Assembly: GCA_016235025.1 (NCBI GenBank)
Contig: JACRMV010000004.1
Span: 62,001 to 126,000, forward strand
DNA: 64,000 nt
DNA from: Rhodocyclales bacterium
GTDB taxonomy: Bacteria; Pseudomonadota; Gammaproteobacteria; Burkholderiales; Rhodocyclaceae
Direction: 5' to 3'
The notes beneath the pieces are model-generated. The model saw only the letters and a program-made list of their open reading frames with translations, ran no database searches and was not told the DNA's origin. Positions 23,860 to 34,460 of this stretch are shown here, piece after piece (position 1 is the first letter of the stretch; every line of letters starts with the position of its first letter). Made by a program: the position numbers and the translations under genes.

Positions 23860-24816
23860 ATGAAACTTACCGACGTCGCCGCGGCCGTGATCGAACGGCC
23901 CGATGGCTGTTTTTTGCTGGGCCAGCGCGCGCCCGACACCTTCTATCCCGGCTATTGGGAATTTCCCGGCGGCAAGGTCGAGCCTGGCGAAACGCCCTCT
24001 GCCGCGCTGGTGCGCGAGCTGCACGAAGAACTCGGGATCGAGGTGCTGCGCGCCGACCCCTGGTTGCGGCGCGAACACCGCTACGAACACGCCCATGTCC
24101 GCCTGAGTTTTTTCCGCGTGCGCGCCTGGCGCGGCGAAATCCGCGATCATGTGCACAGCGCCCTGGCCTGGCAACGGCCGGACAAGCTGACTGTCGCCCC
24201 CATGTTGCCGGCCAATGCCCCGGTGCTCGCCGCCCTCGCCCTGCCGGAGTTTTATGCCATCACCGCTGCGGCGACGCTGGGCGTCGATGCCCAGTTGCGT
24301 GCCCTGGCCCGGCAACTCGACGCCGGCCTGAAACTGGTGCAGATTCGCGAACCGGGTCTCGCTGCGGCACAACGAGAGGCATTTGCCGGCACGGCGGTCG
24401 CGTTATGTCATCGCTTTGGCGCCCGCGTGCTGATCAACGGCGATCCATCGCTGGCGCGGTCGACCGGCGCCGACGGCCTGCACCTGCCGGCACGGCAATT
24501 GGCGACACTCGCCACACGACCGGATTTTCCACTGCTTGCGGCCAGTTGCCACACGCCCCGGGAACTTGAACACGCCGCACACATCGGTTGCGATTTCGTG
24601 GTTTACGGGCCGGTCAGGACGACCGCCAGCCATCCGCACCAGGCGGGACTTGGCTGGGAAAATTTCGCCGCGCAGATCGGACACCTCGGCGGCGTTCCGC
24701 CAGCGCCGACTTTTGCCCTGGGCGGACTAAGCCGCGCCGACCTTGATACGGCCCGCAGGGCGGGCGCTCACGGCATCGCCGCGATTCGCGCCGCATGGCA
24801 AGCCGACGAGCGCTAG
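23860..24816 (+). CDS. Nudix hydrolase (MutT-type) fused to a ThiE-like domain
   Basis: A 318-aa two-domain protein. Residues 1-130 are a MutT-like Nudix hydrolase with the box [18 protein letters not shown], then HEELGIEV, expected to clean 8-oxo-dGTP. Residues 145-318 resemble thiamine-phosphate synthase ([42 protein letters not shown]), although such fused domains often lack full ThiE activity. The fusion is known in other proteobacteria. The ATG at 23860 follows ACAGGAAA. A reverse dispersed repeat adds PPAPTF before the terminal FALGG strand. The stop overlaps the yacG stop on the other strand. Confidence 0.92.
   Translation: MKLTDVAAAVIERPDGCFLLGQRAPDTFYPGYWEFPGGKVEPGETPSAALVRELHEELGIEVLRADPWLRREHRYEHAHVRLSFFRVRAWRGEIRDHVHSALAWQRPDKLTVAPMLPANAPVLAALALPEFYAITAAATLGVDAQLRALARQLDAGLKLVQIREPGLAAAQREAFAGTAVALCHRFGARVLINGDPSLARSTGADGLHLPARQLATLATRPDFPLLAASCHTPRELEHAAHIGCDFVVYGPVRTTASHPHQAGLGWENFAAQIGHLGGVPPAPTFALGGLSRADLDTARRAGAHGIAAIRAAWQADER
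24690..24714 (-). repeat. Dispersed repeat inside the Nudix-ThiE gene, reverse copy
   Basis: CGGCGTTCCGCCAGCGCCGA followed by CTTTT. It is read as G-V-P-P-A-P-T-F before the ALGG of the ThiE-like domain, where relatives usually have a shorter VPVFALGG. Confidence 0.8.
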
Positions 24817-25022
24817 TCCGAACCGTCGTCCAAACCCTCGTTCGGCCTGGGTTCTTCCTTGGCCGCCACCCGGTATTCCTCGTTGGCCCACGCCCCGAGA
24901 TCGATGCCCTTGCAGCGCGCCGAGCAGAACGGCCGATACCGGCTCGCGTCATTCCAGACCACATCCTTGCCGCACGCCGGGCACAAAACGATGCGGGGAG
25001 CCACTGGCTGGTTGGATGACAT
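24813..25022 (-). CDS. yacG: DNA gyrase inhibitor / zinc-ribbon protein YacG
   Basis: A 69-aa zinc protein that binds GyrB in E. coli. The zinc site is [10 protein letters not shown] and [19 protein letters not shown] (CxxC and CxxxC), exactly the family pattern. A short acidic tail follows. It is the last gene of the coaE-zapD-yacG group, a conserved order, and its end overlaps the convergent Nudix-ThiE gene by 4 bp. Confidence 0.94.
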   Translation of the reverse strand: MSSNQPVAPRIVLCPACGKDVVWNDASRYRPFCSARCKGIDLGAWANEEYRVAAKEEPRPNEGLDDGSD

Positions 25023-25052
25023 GAGGATATACCGGGCGCTGCGTGATGCGGA

Positions 25053-25808
25053 CTACAGGTTGCAGAGAGTCAACTCGAACTCGGCATCGGCATCGATCTG
25101 CCGTGGCCGCTGATCCATGTCGGGACGCAGGAAGCGGATGTTGATTGCGAACTTGCCCGCCGAGATTTCCGGCAACACCGGGTTGTCACAGCTGATCCGC
25201 AACCGGATCAGCTGTGCATTGCGGCCGCCCAAAGCCACCTGGTAAGCGCCGCGCACCGCGGTCTGCCTTTCAGCCCGGCCGGATGCCCGCAGCAAGCGCA
25301 GCACGATGGTCAGCCCCTGCCGGATCGGCAGCATGGGCCCCACCCAGCCGTCGATGTCCTGCTGCCGCAACGGGGCATCGCGATGCAGCCAATAGTGGTA
25401 CCCCGGCAGGTCGAATTCGCACACGCCGCCAGGAATCGCGGCGCGGTTCTTGATGCTCATCAGCCAGTCGTTTTCACGCAGGTAATGACCGATCTTGCCT
25501 TGCATGGCGAGCAGCTGGGTGCTGGCTTGTTCGATTTCATAGAGCGCGCCGGAGAGCGCTTCCTCGGAAATATCGGGGTTGTTGCGGAATGACAAAAGAA
25601 TTTGACGCTGGCGTTCCAGTTCCTGCACCAGATCGAATTTGAGGTCGGCGCGCCCGGCCACTTCGAGGATTTCGAACAGGGTGAGCAGCGCCACATGATG
25701 TTCGTTGGTTCCTTCAGCCGCTGCGAAATAAGCAATCCTGTCAAACAGGTACTCCAGTCGCAACAAGGTGCGCACGCGCTCGCTGAGAGGATATTCGTAA
25801 GTAATCAC
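25053..25808 (-). CDS. zapD: Cell division protein ZapD
   Basis: Cytoplasmic FtsZ-bundling protein of the Z ring. At 251 aa it has normal length. It begins ITYEYPLSERVRTLLRLEYL, the family signature, followed by the helical domain (LYEIEQASTQLLAMQGKIGH) and a beta domain with WLHRDAPLRQQDIDGW. The start is a GTG at 25808 just before the ITYEYP strand; no ATG is available nearby. It lies between coaE and yacG, in the usual order. Confidence 0.94.
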   Translation of the reverse strand: MITYEYPLSERVRTLLRLEYLFDRIAYFAAAEGTNEHHVALLTLFEILEVAGRADLKFDLVQELERQRQILLSFRNNPDISEEALSGALYEIEQASTQLLAMQGKIGHYLRENDWLMSIKNRAAIPGGVCEFDLPGYHYWLHRDAPLRQQDIDGWVGPMLPIRQGLTIVLRLLRASGRAERQTAVRGAYQVALGGRNAQLIRLRISCDNPVLPEISAGKFAINIRFLRPDMDQRPRQIDADAEFELTLCNL

Positions 25809-25861
25809 GACCGGCCGGAGTGGAAAAATTCGGCTGATTGTGACTGAATTCCCGGCAAAGC

Positions 25862-26485
25862 TCAACCGGCATGGCGCGCCAGATCGAGATACATGCCATG
25901 CAACCGCTCGACTTGCGGCAACAAGGCAGCCCATCCATCATCATTCACGATCACATCGTCCGCCACGGCCAGCCGGGCCTGGCGCGAACTCTGGGCCGCC
26001 AGAACGCGCTCGACTTCATCTTGCGGCCAACCATTGCGCGCCATGACACGACGAACCTGGGTCGCCGGCGCACAGTCCACGACAACGACGCGATTGACAC
26101 GTTCACGATAATCCCCCGCTTCAGCCAGCAGCGGCACGACCAGCAGCGCATAGGGGCAACCCGCACTGGCGGCGGCCGCCAGCTGGCGCTCGCTCTCCTG
26201 CCGGATCAGCGGGTGCAAAACCGCCTCCAGGCGTTTTCTTTCCGCTGCATCGGCAAACACCCGGCCACGCATCGCCGTGCGATCGAGCGCACCCGCAGGC
26301 GTCATTACCTCCTCGCCAAATGCGGCACGCAGCGCCGGCAGCGCGGCGCCACCTGCGGCCGTCAGCTGATGAGCAATGACATCGGTATCAATAACCGCAA
26401 CGCCCTGCCGGGCGAACAGGTCGGCAACGGCGCTCTTGCCGCTACCGATGCCGCCGGTCAGTCCGACAACGAAACCCTGTCTCAT
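25862..26485 (-). CDS. coaE: Dephospho-CoA kinase
   Basis: Final step of CoA synthesis, phosphorylating the ribose 3'-hydroxyl of dephospho-CoA. At 207 aa it has normal length. The P-loop is GLTGGIGSGKSAVADLF, followed by VIDTDVIAHQL and the LIRQESERQ-type lid. VVPLLAEAGDY is the CoA-binding segment. The ATG at 26485 directly precedes the P-loop strand. It is in an operon with zapD and yacG; coaX lies upstream in the same direction. Confidence 0.95.
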   Translation of the reverse strand: MRQGFVVGLTGGIGSGKSAVADLFARQGVAVIDTDVIAHQLTAAGGAALPALRAAFGEEVMTPAGALDRTAMRGRVFADAAERKRLEAVLHPLIRQESERQLAAAASAGCPYALLVVPLLAEAGDYRERVNRVVVVDCAPATQVRRVMARNGWPQDEVERVLAAQSSRQARLAVADDVIVNDDGWAALLPQVERLHGMYLDLARHAG

Positions 26486-26498
26486 GGCAGGGAGTCCA

Positions 26499-26780
26499 TC
26501 AGGGCGCTGAATCCGTCGGGATTTTCGGCAAGACAGCAGGGGAACTGGCGGGCGGCGTGCTGGCAACCGGCGCGGCTGGACTGGTCGGCGCAGCGGGCGT
26601 CGCAGACGGTTGGGCTGCGTCCGGGATATTTTGAACGACACGCAGTTGTTCCGGATGCAGTTGCTGCCCCAACCGCTGCGGCTCGCGGCCCTCACTGTTT
26701 TCGCCCAGGTAACCCGCTGCCCAGACGAAGAAGGCCAGATTGACAAAAACCAGCAGAAAAAAAATTGGCCGAAAATTCAT
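26499..26780 (-). CDS. Membrane-anchored protein, possibly truncated SPOR-type
   Basis: A 93-aa protein: one N-terminal membrane segment (NFRPIFFLLVFVNLAFFVWA), a conserved patch (EPQRLGQQLHPEQLRVV), then a tail of alanine, proline, serine and threonine. In related bacteria the gene after birA-coaX has this same N-terminus but continues into a SPOR peptidoglycan-binding domain. No SPOR domain is present here, so the gene may be shortened. The ATG at 26780 gives the canonical start. Confidence 0.7.
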   Translation of the reverse strand: MNFRPIFFLLVFVNLAFFVWAAGYLGENSEGREPQRLGQQLHPEQLRVVQNIPDAAQPSATPAAPTSPAAPVASTPPASSPAVLPKIPTDSAP

Positions 26781-26889
26781 GCTGCCTTCTCCGTTGCATA
26801 GGCCCGACGGCAACGCAGGATATCCTGCGTGTCCCGCTTGCGGATGCCATCGCGGATCATTTTAGCTTCGGGCCTGGCAGCATGTGAAC

Positions 26890-27654
26890 TCAGCAGGCCG
26901 ACGCAGTCGGCCGTGCGACACGGGCCAGACCTTCGAGTACAAGATACTCGATCGGGCGCACCGGCAGATCGAAGCGGGGAAGAAGCTCCCCTGCCGCACC
27001 CCCGGAGAGCAGGCAGCAGAAATTTCCGGGAACGGTCTGCGGGCAGCGCACGGCAGGCGCCGCACTGGCGTTGACAAAACGACGCGCCATGCGCTCGATG
27101 GCGCCCAGCGTGGCATCAAGCGCCCCGCTGACGATGGCATCGTCGGTATTGGTCGGCAACATGGAAAAATGGCCGCTGGCGGCGGGCAGGGCGGCGGTGT
27201 TTCTTGCCAGCGCCTGACGCATCAGCGAGAGCCCGGGCAGAATCAGGCCGCCACGAAATACGCCCTGCTCATCGAGCAGGTCGATGGTGGTTGCCGTACC
27301 CGCCATCACCACCAGCACGGCGCCCGGCTGCAAGGCGCGGGCGCCGACCAGGGCCGCCCAGCGATCGGCGCCCAGTTGCGCCGGCTGCCGATAACCGTTC
27401 ACCACGCCAGCGCATGCCGCGCTGCTGACGAACCACTCCAACGGCCGCGACAAGCGCTCGGCAAAATGCTCGATTTTTTCCGCCACCCGGGCGCCAGCCA
27501 CATTGCAGGCGATGATGCGCTCCGGTACGGCCGGCAAGCGAAGCGCGAGTTGATCGAGGTCGGCATAAGCGATCGCTCCCTGCACCAGCCACGTCATGCC
27601 GTCACGCAGACCATATTTGAGCCGGGTGTTGCCGGCATCGAGGCAAAGCATCAT
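26890..27654 (-). CDS. coaX: Type III pantothenate kinase
   Basis: Phosphorylates pantothenate at the start of CoA synthesis. At 254 aa it has type III (CoaX/Baf) length. The N-terminal ASKHA phosphate loop is CLDAGNTRLKYGL. QLGADRWAALVGA and VVMAGTATTIDLLD are family motifs, and FRGGLILPGLSLMRQAL follows. It overlaps the birA stop by 4 bp. Together with coaE 0.4 kb further on, two CoA enzymes are in one transcription direction. Confidence 0.95.
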   Translation of the reverse strand: MMLCLDAGNTRLKYGLRDGMTWLVQGAIAYADLDQLALRLPAVPERIIACNVAGARVAEKIEHFAERLSRPLEWFVSSAACAGVVNGYRQPAQLGADRWAALVGARALQPGAVLVVMAGTATTIDLLDEQGVFRGGLILPGLSLMRQALARNTAALPAASGHFSMLPTNTDDAIVSGALDATLGAIERMARRFVNASAAPAVRCPQTVPGNFCCLLSGGAAGELLPRFDLPVRPIEYLVLEGLARVARPTASAC

Positions 27655-28451
27655 GGCGCCGCCCGCAGTGAAATTTCGCCGGAGAGGATGCGTTCAATGC
27701 GCCCCTCAGCCTCCAGCAGCAAGGCGCCATCGGCAGCCACCCCGCGACAAATGCCGTGCCGGGGAGGAGCAAAGTCGGAAAGCAAAACGACAGGCTGGTC
27801 CTGGAAAGCATGCCGCGCCAGCCACGCCTCGCGTTGTGCGGCAAACCCGGCGCCGGCGAAATCTTCCAGCACATGCAGCACTTCGGTCAGCACGGCGGCC
27901 AGCAAGGCATTGGCGTCGACATCGTGGTCGAGTGCCGCAGCCCGCACATCCTCCGGCAGTGCGACCGGCAGGCGCCGGTTGATGCCGATGCCGATCACGG
28001 CCGCCATGCCTCCATGGAGCATGCCGGGCACCAGTTCGACCAGAATCCCGCCCAGCTTCTGGCGTCGCAACAGAATGTCGTTGGGCCACTTGAGCTGGAT
28101 GCCCGGGTTCGCCGTATTGCCAGCGCCGACTTTTTCCACCGCCTGCGCCACCGCGACCCCCACTGCCAACGACAGCCCCGCCGGCGAGGCGCCGGGAGCA
28201 AAGCGCCAGAGCAGGGAAAAGGTGAGACTGTCAGCCGCCGCCGAAATCCAGCTGCGCCCGCGGCGGCCACGCCCCGCCGTTTGTTGCTCCGCCACCACCA
28301 CCGTGCCTGACGGCGCACCTGCTTCGGCACGCGCCAGGAGCAGCCCGTTGGTCGAGTCGCAACTGGCAAGGATATCGATGTCGAAGCGGCACGCCGCCGC
28401 CCCCAGGGCGCGGGTGATGACGGCGAGATCAAAGCGGAGGGAAGGGGTCAT
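27651..28451 (-). CDS. birA: Biotin--[acetyl-CoA carboxylase] ligase
   Basis: Attaches biotin to the carrier protein of acetyl-CoA carboxylase. It is 266 aa and has only the catalytic and C-terminal domains; the N-terminal DNA-binding domain of E. coli BirA is absent. The biotin loop is AGRGRRGRSWIS, and LKWPNDILL is the catalytic lysine segment. Just before it, EKVGAGNTA (about residues 105-113) is encoded by a dispersed repeat, in a surface loop where relatives are shorter. The ATG at 28451 is used; one two codons earlier is possible. Confidence 0.94.
   Translation of the reverse strand: MTPSLRFDLAVITRALGAAACRFDIDILASCDSTNGLLLARAEAGAPSGTVVVAEQQTAGRGRRGRSWISAAADSLTFSLLWRFAPGASPAGLSLAVGVAVAQAVEKVGAGNTANPGIQLKWPNDILLRRQKLGGILVELVPGMLHGGMAAVIGIGINRRLPVALPEDVRAAALDHDVDANALLAAVLTEVLHVLEDFAGAGFAAQREAWLARHAFQDQPVVLLSDFAPPRHGICRGVAADGALLLEAEGRIERILSGEISLRAAP
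28110..28135 (-). repeat. Dispersed repeat inside birA
   Basis: CGCCGTATTGCCAGCGCCGA then CTTTTT. On the coding (minus) strand it reads EKVGAGNTA in frame, directly ahead of the LKWPND motif. Confidence 0.9.
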
Positions 28452-28540
28452 GCGCATCCGTGTCAGGCGGAAAGCAACTGCCGCGACTATACCGAAAGTT
28501 TGGGAAGGTCTTTTCTTCCCGCCCTCGCTCAAGGCCGCTT

Positions 28541-29961
<1,421 letters not shown>

Positions 29962-29965
<4 letters not shown>

Positions 29966-31017
29966 GATTCCTTCTTTCGTGTAAGCGGCAGCAGCAATGA
30001 GAAGCAGGTGTGTCCCGGCTGCGACTGCACTTCAATGGCGCCGCCATGCTGCTGAATGAAACTCTGGGCGATGGTGAGCCCGAGGCCGCTGCCATCCTCA
30101 CGGCCGGACACCAGCGGATAAAAAATCTTGTCACGGATGCTTTCCGGGATGCCCGGGCCGTTATCGATTACACGCAATTCGAGTGCCAGCCTGTAGTGCT
30201 TTTTGGCCAGCGTGACCTGCCGCGTGGCGCGCGTGGAAAAAGTGATCTCACCCTTGTCATGCATCGCTTGCGCCGCATTTCTGGCGATATTGAGCACCGC
30301 CTGAATCAGCTGCTCGCGGTCGCCCGTCAGGTCAGGCAGCGATGTATCGTAATCGCGGCGCACGCGCACGGCGGGATATTCGGCGTGAATCAGGCGGCGC
30401 ACGCGCTCCAGAATCTCGTGAATATTCACCTGAGCCGGCTGCATCGTGCGGTGCGAAGAAAGCAGGCGCTGCATCAAGTCCTGCAGACGGTCCGCCTCCT
30501 CGATGATGACACGGGTATATTCCTTGAGTTGCTCGCTGGTCAGCTCACGTTCCAGCAACTGGGCCGAGCCGCGAATCCCGCCCAGCGGATTCTTGATTTC
30601 GTGCGCCAGATTCCTCACCAGCTCGCGATTGGCCTGCTGTTGCTGCGCCAACTGCTCCTCGCGGGCCGCCTTCAATTGCTGGTCAATCGGACGCACCTCC
30701 AGCAACAGACTTGCGCCCTCCGCCGTCACCGGCGTCGCCGTGCAGTCGACATGCAACAGGGCGCCAGCAGCCTTGATCTGGATATTGTGGCTGGTGTAGC
30801 TCCAGTTGTTGACCATCGCGCTATCGAGCGCAGCATCAAGCCCCGCCGGGTCGCCGATAAGTTCTTTCAGGGGGCGCCCAACCCACTGCCGGGCACTGAC
30901 GGCGAACAGATTTTCCGCCGCCGGGTTGGCATAGCGGACAACCCGCCTGGCATCCACCAGCAAAACGGCGGAAGAAAGCAGATCCAGGCCGTTGAAGGAA
31001 AGAAGGGGAGAAGACAT
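29962..31017 (-). CDS. ntrB: Nitrogen regulation sensor kinase NtrB
   Basis: Soluble histidine kinase that phosphorylates or dephosphorylates NtrC in response to PII. It is 351 aa with no membrane segments. The N-terminal PAS domain (LLVDARRVVRYANPAAENLF) is followed by the H-box with the phosphorylated histidine (NLAHEIKNPLGGIRGSAQLL) and an ATPase domain with NIARNAAQAM, DNGPGIP and GSGLGLTIA. The ATG at 31017 fits; a TTG further upstream would add 12 poorly conserved residues. Confidence 0.96.
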
Positions 31018-31083
31018 AGTCTGTGCCAAAGATGTTGAGGACCTTGCCAACAAACCGCAGCAAGAACCGCACCAGAAATCTGG

Positions 31084-31518
31084 TCAGCGCAACTTTCCGA
31101 GCTCTTTCTTTAATGCTTCGATATTTCGTTCATGCAGCGCCGCCATGTCACGCAGACCGGGAGCCGCCTGTGGGCCGGCAACGGCAAGCGATTTTTTTGC
31201 CTGCTCCAGGTTTTGCTGCTCGGTCGCCATTTCCTTTTCGAGGATCATGCGCCGATCGCCGTCACGCACCCGCTGTTGCTCGTCCGAGACATGCGGGAAA
31301 TCACCGGGTGTCGGCCGCGCGGGAGCACGGGGGCGAGAAGCGGCGGAAGAAGCCGGTGCAGTCTGCTGGATAAGCACCGCGCAATTCTTCTTGCTGGTTT
31401 TCTGGTTGGTAAACAAGACCGCGCCCGAGGCGTCCGTGCATTTGTACAAGGTGCTGGGTAGCGCCGTCACAGGCGATCCACCAAACAAGATGACAAGGAC
31501 GAGTGTTCGTATCTTCAT
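31084..31518 (-). CDS. DUF4124 domain protein
   Basis: A 144-aa exported protein of unknown role. It has a signal peptide (MKIRTLVLVILFGGSPVTA), then the DUF4124 motif LYKCTDASGAVLFTNQ, a cysteine a little further on (KKNCAVL), and a C-terminal coiled-coil-like helix rich in Glu, Gln and Lys. It lies between glnA and ntrB, the normal betaproteobacterial position, so it is probably read in the glnA-ntrBC transcript, although a terminator precedes it. Confidence 0.88.
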   Translation of the reverse strand: MKIRTLVLVILFGGSPVTALPSTLYKCTDASGAVLFTNQKTSKKNCAVLIQQTAPASSAASRPRAPARPTPGDFPHVSDEQQRVRDGDRRMILEKEMATEQQNLEQAKKSLAVAGPQAAPGLRDMAALHERNIEALKKELGKLR

Positions 31519-31560
31519 TGAAATAAGGTATGTCCAGGTGCAGTGGCAACGCAGGGATAA

Positions 31561-31590
31561 AAAAAGGACGGGCACGCCCGTCCTTTTTTG
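31561..31590 (-). terminator. Rho-independent terminator of glnA
   Basis: AAAAAGGACGGGC (31561-31573) pairs with GCCCGTCCTTTTT (31576-31588). It is symmetrical with A/T runs on both sides, and lies 21 bp after the glnA stop on the minus strand. Partial read-through would feed DUF4124-ntrBC. Confidence 0.8.
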
Positions 31591-31610
31591 TGCCCTTGGA
31601 GCAACTTCGC

Positions 31611-33020
31611 TCAGATCGAATAGTACATGTCAAATTCAATCGGGTGCGTGGTCATGCGGAAACGCGTGACCTCTTCCATCTTCAGTTCGATGTAGGCATC
31701 GATCATCTCGTTGCTGAATACACCCCCACGGGTCAGGAACTCGCGATCCTTGTCCAGATACTCAAGCGCCTGTTCCAGCGAGGAACAGACGGTCGGGATC
31801 TTCGCATCCTCTTCCGGCGGCAAGTCATACAGGTTTTTGTCAGCCGGGTCACCAGGGTGAATCTTGTTCTGCACGCCATCAAGGCCGGCCATCATCAACG
31901 CGGTAAAGCACAGGTAGGGATTGGCGCCCGGATCCGGGAAACGTGTTTCGATACGACGCGCCTTGTCGGAATGGACATAGGGAACGCGGATCGAGGCGGA
32001 ACGGTTGCGTGCCGAGTAGGCCAGCTTGACCGGGGCTTCGAAGCCGGGCACCAGACGCTTGTAGGAGTTGGTCAGCGGGTTGGTGATGGCGTTCAAGGCA
32101 CGGGCATGCTTGATGATGCCGCCGATGTAGTGCAGCGCGAACTCGGACAGGCCGGCATAACCATTGCCGGCGAACAGGTTCTTGCCATCCTTCCAGATCG
32201 ACTGATGCACGTGCATGCCAGAACCGTTGTCGCCAACAATGGGCTTGGGCATGAAGGTCGCTGTCTTGCCGTAGCTGTGGGCGACGTTATGCACGATGTA
32301 CTTGAGTATCTGGGTCCAGTCGGCGCGCTGCACCAGGCTGCTGAACTTGGTGCCGATTTCACACTGGCCGGCGGTGGCAACTTCATGGTGATGCACTTCC
32401 ACCGGCACGCCACAGGCTTCCAGCGCAATGCACATCTGGGCACGGATGTCGTTCAGGCTATCGACCGGGGGCACGGGGAAATAGCCGCCCTTGACGGTGG
32501 GGCGGTGACCGGTATTGCCGCCTTCAAACTTCTCGGCGCTGGCCCATGCGGCCTCTTCCGAGGAAATCTTGACCGAGCAGCCGGACATGTCGACATTCCA
32601 CTGGACACTGTCGAAAATGAAAAACTCGGGCTCGGGACCGAAAAAGGCCACATCGCCGATGCCGGAGGATTTGAGATAGGCTTCGGCACGCTTGGCGATC
32701 GAGCGCGGATCGCGGTCATAACCCTTGCCATCGGCGGGTTCCACTACGTCGCAGGTCAGCACCAGCGTGGTCTCGTCCATGAAGGGATCGATATAGGCCG
32801 TGGCGGCGTCGGGCATGAGTTGCATGTCGGAAGCCTGGATACCCTTCCAGCCGGCAATGGAGGAGCCGTCGAAAGCATGACCATCTTCAAATTTATCCAT
32901 GCCGAAGGCCGAAATCGGCACACCGACGTGCTGTTCCTTGCCACGAGTATCGGTGAAGCGGAAATCGACGAAACGAACTTCCTTTTCTTCAACCAGCTTG
33001 AGTACATCCTGGGGGGTCAT
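31611..33020 (-). CDS. glnA: Glutamine synthetase, type I
   Basis: Makes glutamine from glutamate, ammonia and ATP as a dodecamer. At 469 aa it has type I length. The ATP and metal motifs are seen in [23 protein letters not shown] and the glutamate-binding NRSASIRVP. The adenylylation tyrosine is in [10 protein letters not shown], so activity is probably regulated by GlnE. Expression is predicted from a sigma-54 promoter with an NtrC box. A terminator follows. Confidence 0.98.
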   Translation of the reverse strand: MTPQDVLKLVEEKEVRFVDFRFTDTRGKEQHVGVPISAFGMDKFEDGHAFDGSSIAGWKGIQASDMQLMPDAATAYIDPFMDETTLVLTCDVVEPADGKGYDRDPRSIAKRAEAYLKSSGIGDVAFFGPEPEFFIFDSVQWNVDMSGCSVKISSEEAAWASAEKFEGGNTGHRPTVKGGYFPVPPVDSLNDIRAQMCIALEACGVPVEVHHHEVATAGQCEIGTKFSSLVQRADWTQILKYIVHNVAHSYGKTATFMPKPIVGDNGSGMHVHQSIWKDGKNLFAGNGYAGLSEFALHYIGGIIKHARALNAITNPLTNSYKRLVPGFEAPVKLAYSARNRSASIRVPYVHSDKARRIETRFPDPGANPYLCFTALMMAGLDGVQNKIHPGDPADKNLYDLPPEEDAKIPTVCSSLEQALEYLDKDREFLTRGGVFSNEMIDAYIELKMEEVTRFRMTTHPIEFDMYYSI

Positions 33021-33098
33021 GAAATGCTCTCCTGAGGGTAATTACGAAACAAGTTAACGATAACAAAACAAGGGATAAAACAAGGCGGATTCTTTAAA

Positions 33099-33114
33099 AG
33101 CAGTAACTATGCCA
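33099..33114 (-). promoter_or_regulatory. Sigma-54 promoter of glnA
   Basis: Minus strand TGGCATAGTTACTGCT matches the TGGCAC-N5-TTGCT consensus with GG at -24 and GC at -12. The predicted start near 33087 leaves a leader of about 67 nt. Confidence 0.75.
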
Positions 33115-33177
33115 TCCAACCCGAAAATATAAAAGCATTGTGCCACAAGTTCTTATAAGAAAAGGCCACGGAAAATA

Positions 33178-33194
33178 AGCACCGTTGTGGTGCA
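33178..33194 (-). promoter_or_regulatory. NtrC-binding site upstream of glnA
   Basis: AGCACCGTTGTGGTGCA matches the 17-bp NtrC consensus TGCACCA-N3-TGGTGCA with two mismatches. GCACC and GGTGC form a perfect inverted repeat about 100 bp upstream of the predicted start. A further half-site TGGTGC is at 33219-33224. Confidence 0.75.
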
Positions 33195-33211
33195 TAAAAT
33201 ATGCCTGCGCC

Positions 33212-34387
33212 CTACTCTGGTGCGGAGTTCTGATGGATCCGTATAGCAGCAAACCAGGGATCGTCAGACAATGCATGCGTGACACGCTGCGCTATTTCCT
33301 CCAGACGATCTTTCCCGGCAAAATTCGATGGCAGGAAAATTTCGGCCTCCACCCGATTGCCTAAATAATGCAGGAGCGTCTGCTCAAACCCGGGCGGCTC
33401 AAACCCGAGCATGTCGCGCAAATGCGGCAAGAGCACTGTCCGATCGGGTAATTCGGTCGCCGCATTGCCGAGCATATCGTTTTCAGCGTCAACGTGAACC
33501 AGCACATTCAGCACTTCCGGGTGCCTATCGAGGACACGCTTGCGCGCGGTTTCTGCAATCCGGTGCCCCTCGGACACACTGATGCGCGGATTGACCTGCA
33601 CATGCGCATCAACCAGCACCTGATGCGCCATGCGGCGGGTGCGCAATTCATGCAGCCCGAGCACGCCGGGCGTCGTCGCGATAGTCTGCCGCAGGGCAGC
33701 CACCTCCTCGGCCGCAAGTCCGGTATCGATCAGCTCCTGCAAAGCATTCCAGGCAAAGCGCGAGCCGGCGCGCACGATCATGGCGCCAACGACGATGGCC
33801 GCAGCGGCATCGGCAAAATTGAAACCGAGCAGGGCGCCACCGATACCGGCCGCCACCACCAGCGAAGACAGCGCGTCGGCGCGGGCGTGCCAGGCATTGG
33901 CCACCAGCATCGGCGAACGCAAGCGCTCTGCCGTCGTCAGCATGTAGCGAAACAGACCCTCCTTGGCCGCCAGGGTAAATAACGCGGCCCACATCGCCGC
34001 CACGCCCACCGGCGGCAAACTACCCAAATTTGTCAGGCGACCGGCCGCCGTGACCAGAATGCCGATCCCGGTACCGGCAAGCAGCAATCCCAGCACCAGC
34101 GAAGCCGCCGTTTCATAGCGGCCGTGGCCATAGGGATGATCGGCGTCCGCGGCTTCCGCACCCTTGCGATTGGCGAACAGTACGAAGGCATCCGAAACGA
34201 TATCGGTCAGCGTGTGCATCGCATCCGCCAGCAAGCTTTGCGAGTGGGCAAACAGCGCCACCACGATCTGTATGAATGTCAGCACGATATTGACGCCGAC
34301 ACTGACCCAGGTGATGCGCTGGCCATCGGCAAAGCGTTGCGGCGAGGCTAGCGAGTGCTGATGGCGATCATGGGTTTCGCGGGTCAT
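33212..34387 (-). CDS. Cation diffusion facilitator transporter
   Basis: Inner-membrane metal/proton antiporter, 391 aa. Six hydrophobic segments fit the CDF family. The transport-site motifs are in TM2 (ADAMHTLTDIVSDAFVL) and TM5 (HARADALSS), giving the HD/DD-type site of Zn/Fe transporters of the FieF class. A cytoplasmic ZT_dimer domain follows (HQVLVDAHVQVNPRISVSEG). An extra C-terminal region of about 90 residues (LPDRTVLLPHLRDMLGF onward) exceeds the usual 300-aa length; it may be a second regulatory domain. Metal specificity cannot be read. Confidence 0.92.
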   Translation of the reverse strand: MTRETHDRHQHSLASPQRFADGQRITWVSVGVNIVLTFIQIVVALFAHSQSLLADAMHTLTDIVSDAFVLFANRKGAEAADADHPYGHGRYETAASLVLGLLLAGTGIGILVTAAGRLTNLGSLPPVGVAAMWAALFTLAAKEGLFRYMLTTAERLRSPMLVANAWHARADALSSLVVAAGIGGALLGFNFADAAAAIVVGAMIVRAGSRFAWNALQELIDTGLAAEEVAALRQTIATTPGVLGLHELRTRRMAHQVLVDAHVQVNPRISVSEGHRIAETARKRVLDRHPEVLNVLVHVDAENDMLGNAATELPDRTVLLPHLRDMLGFEPPGFEQTLLHYLGNRVEAEIFLPSNFAGKDRLEEIAQRVTHALSDDPWFAAIRIHQNSAPE

Positions 34388-34460
34388 TTTGCGGGGCGCA
34401 CAAGGCGGGGAACGGAAAGCTATACTTGCAGTCCTTCCATTCTAAAGCCGGTTTCTCTCC

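Noticed and set aside
31530-33035. A 501-codon open frame opposite to glnA
   Set aside because: Antisense shadow of glnA.
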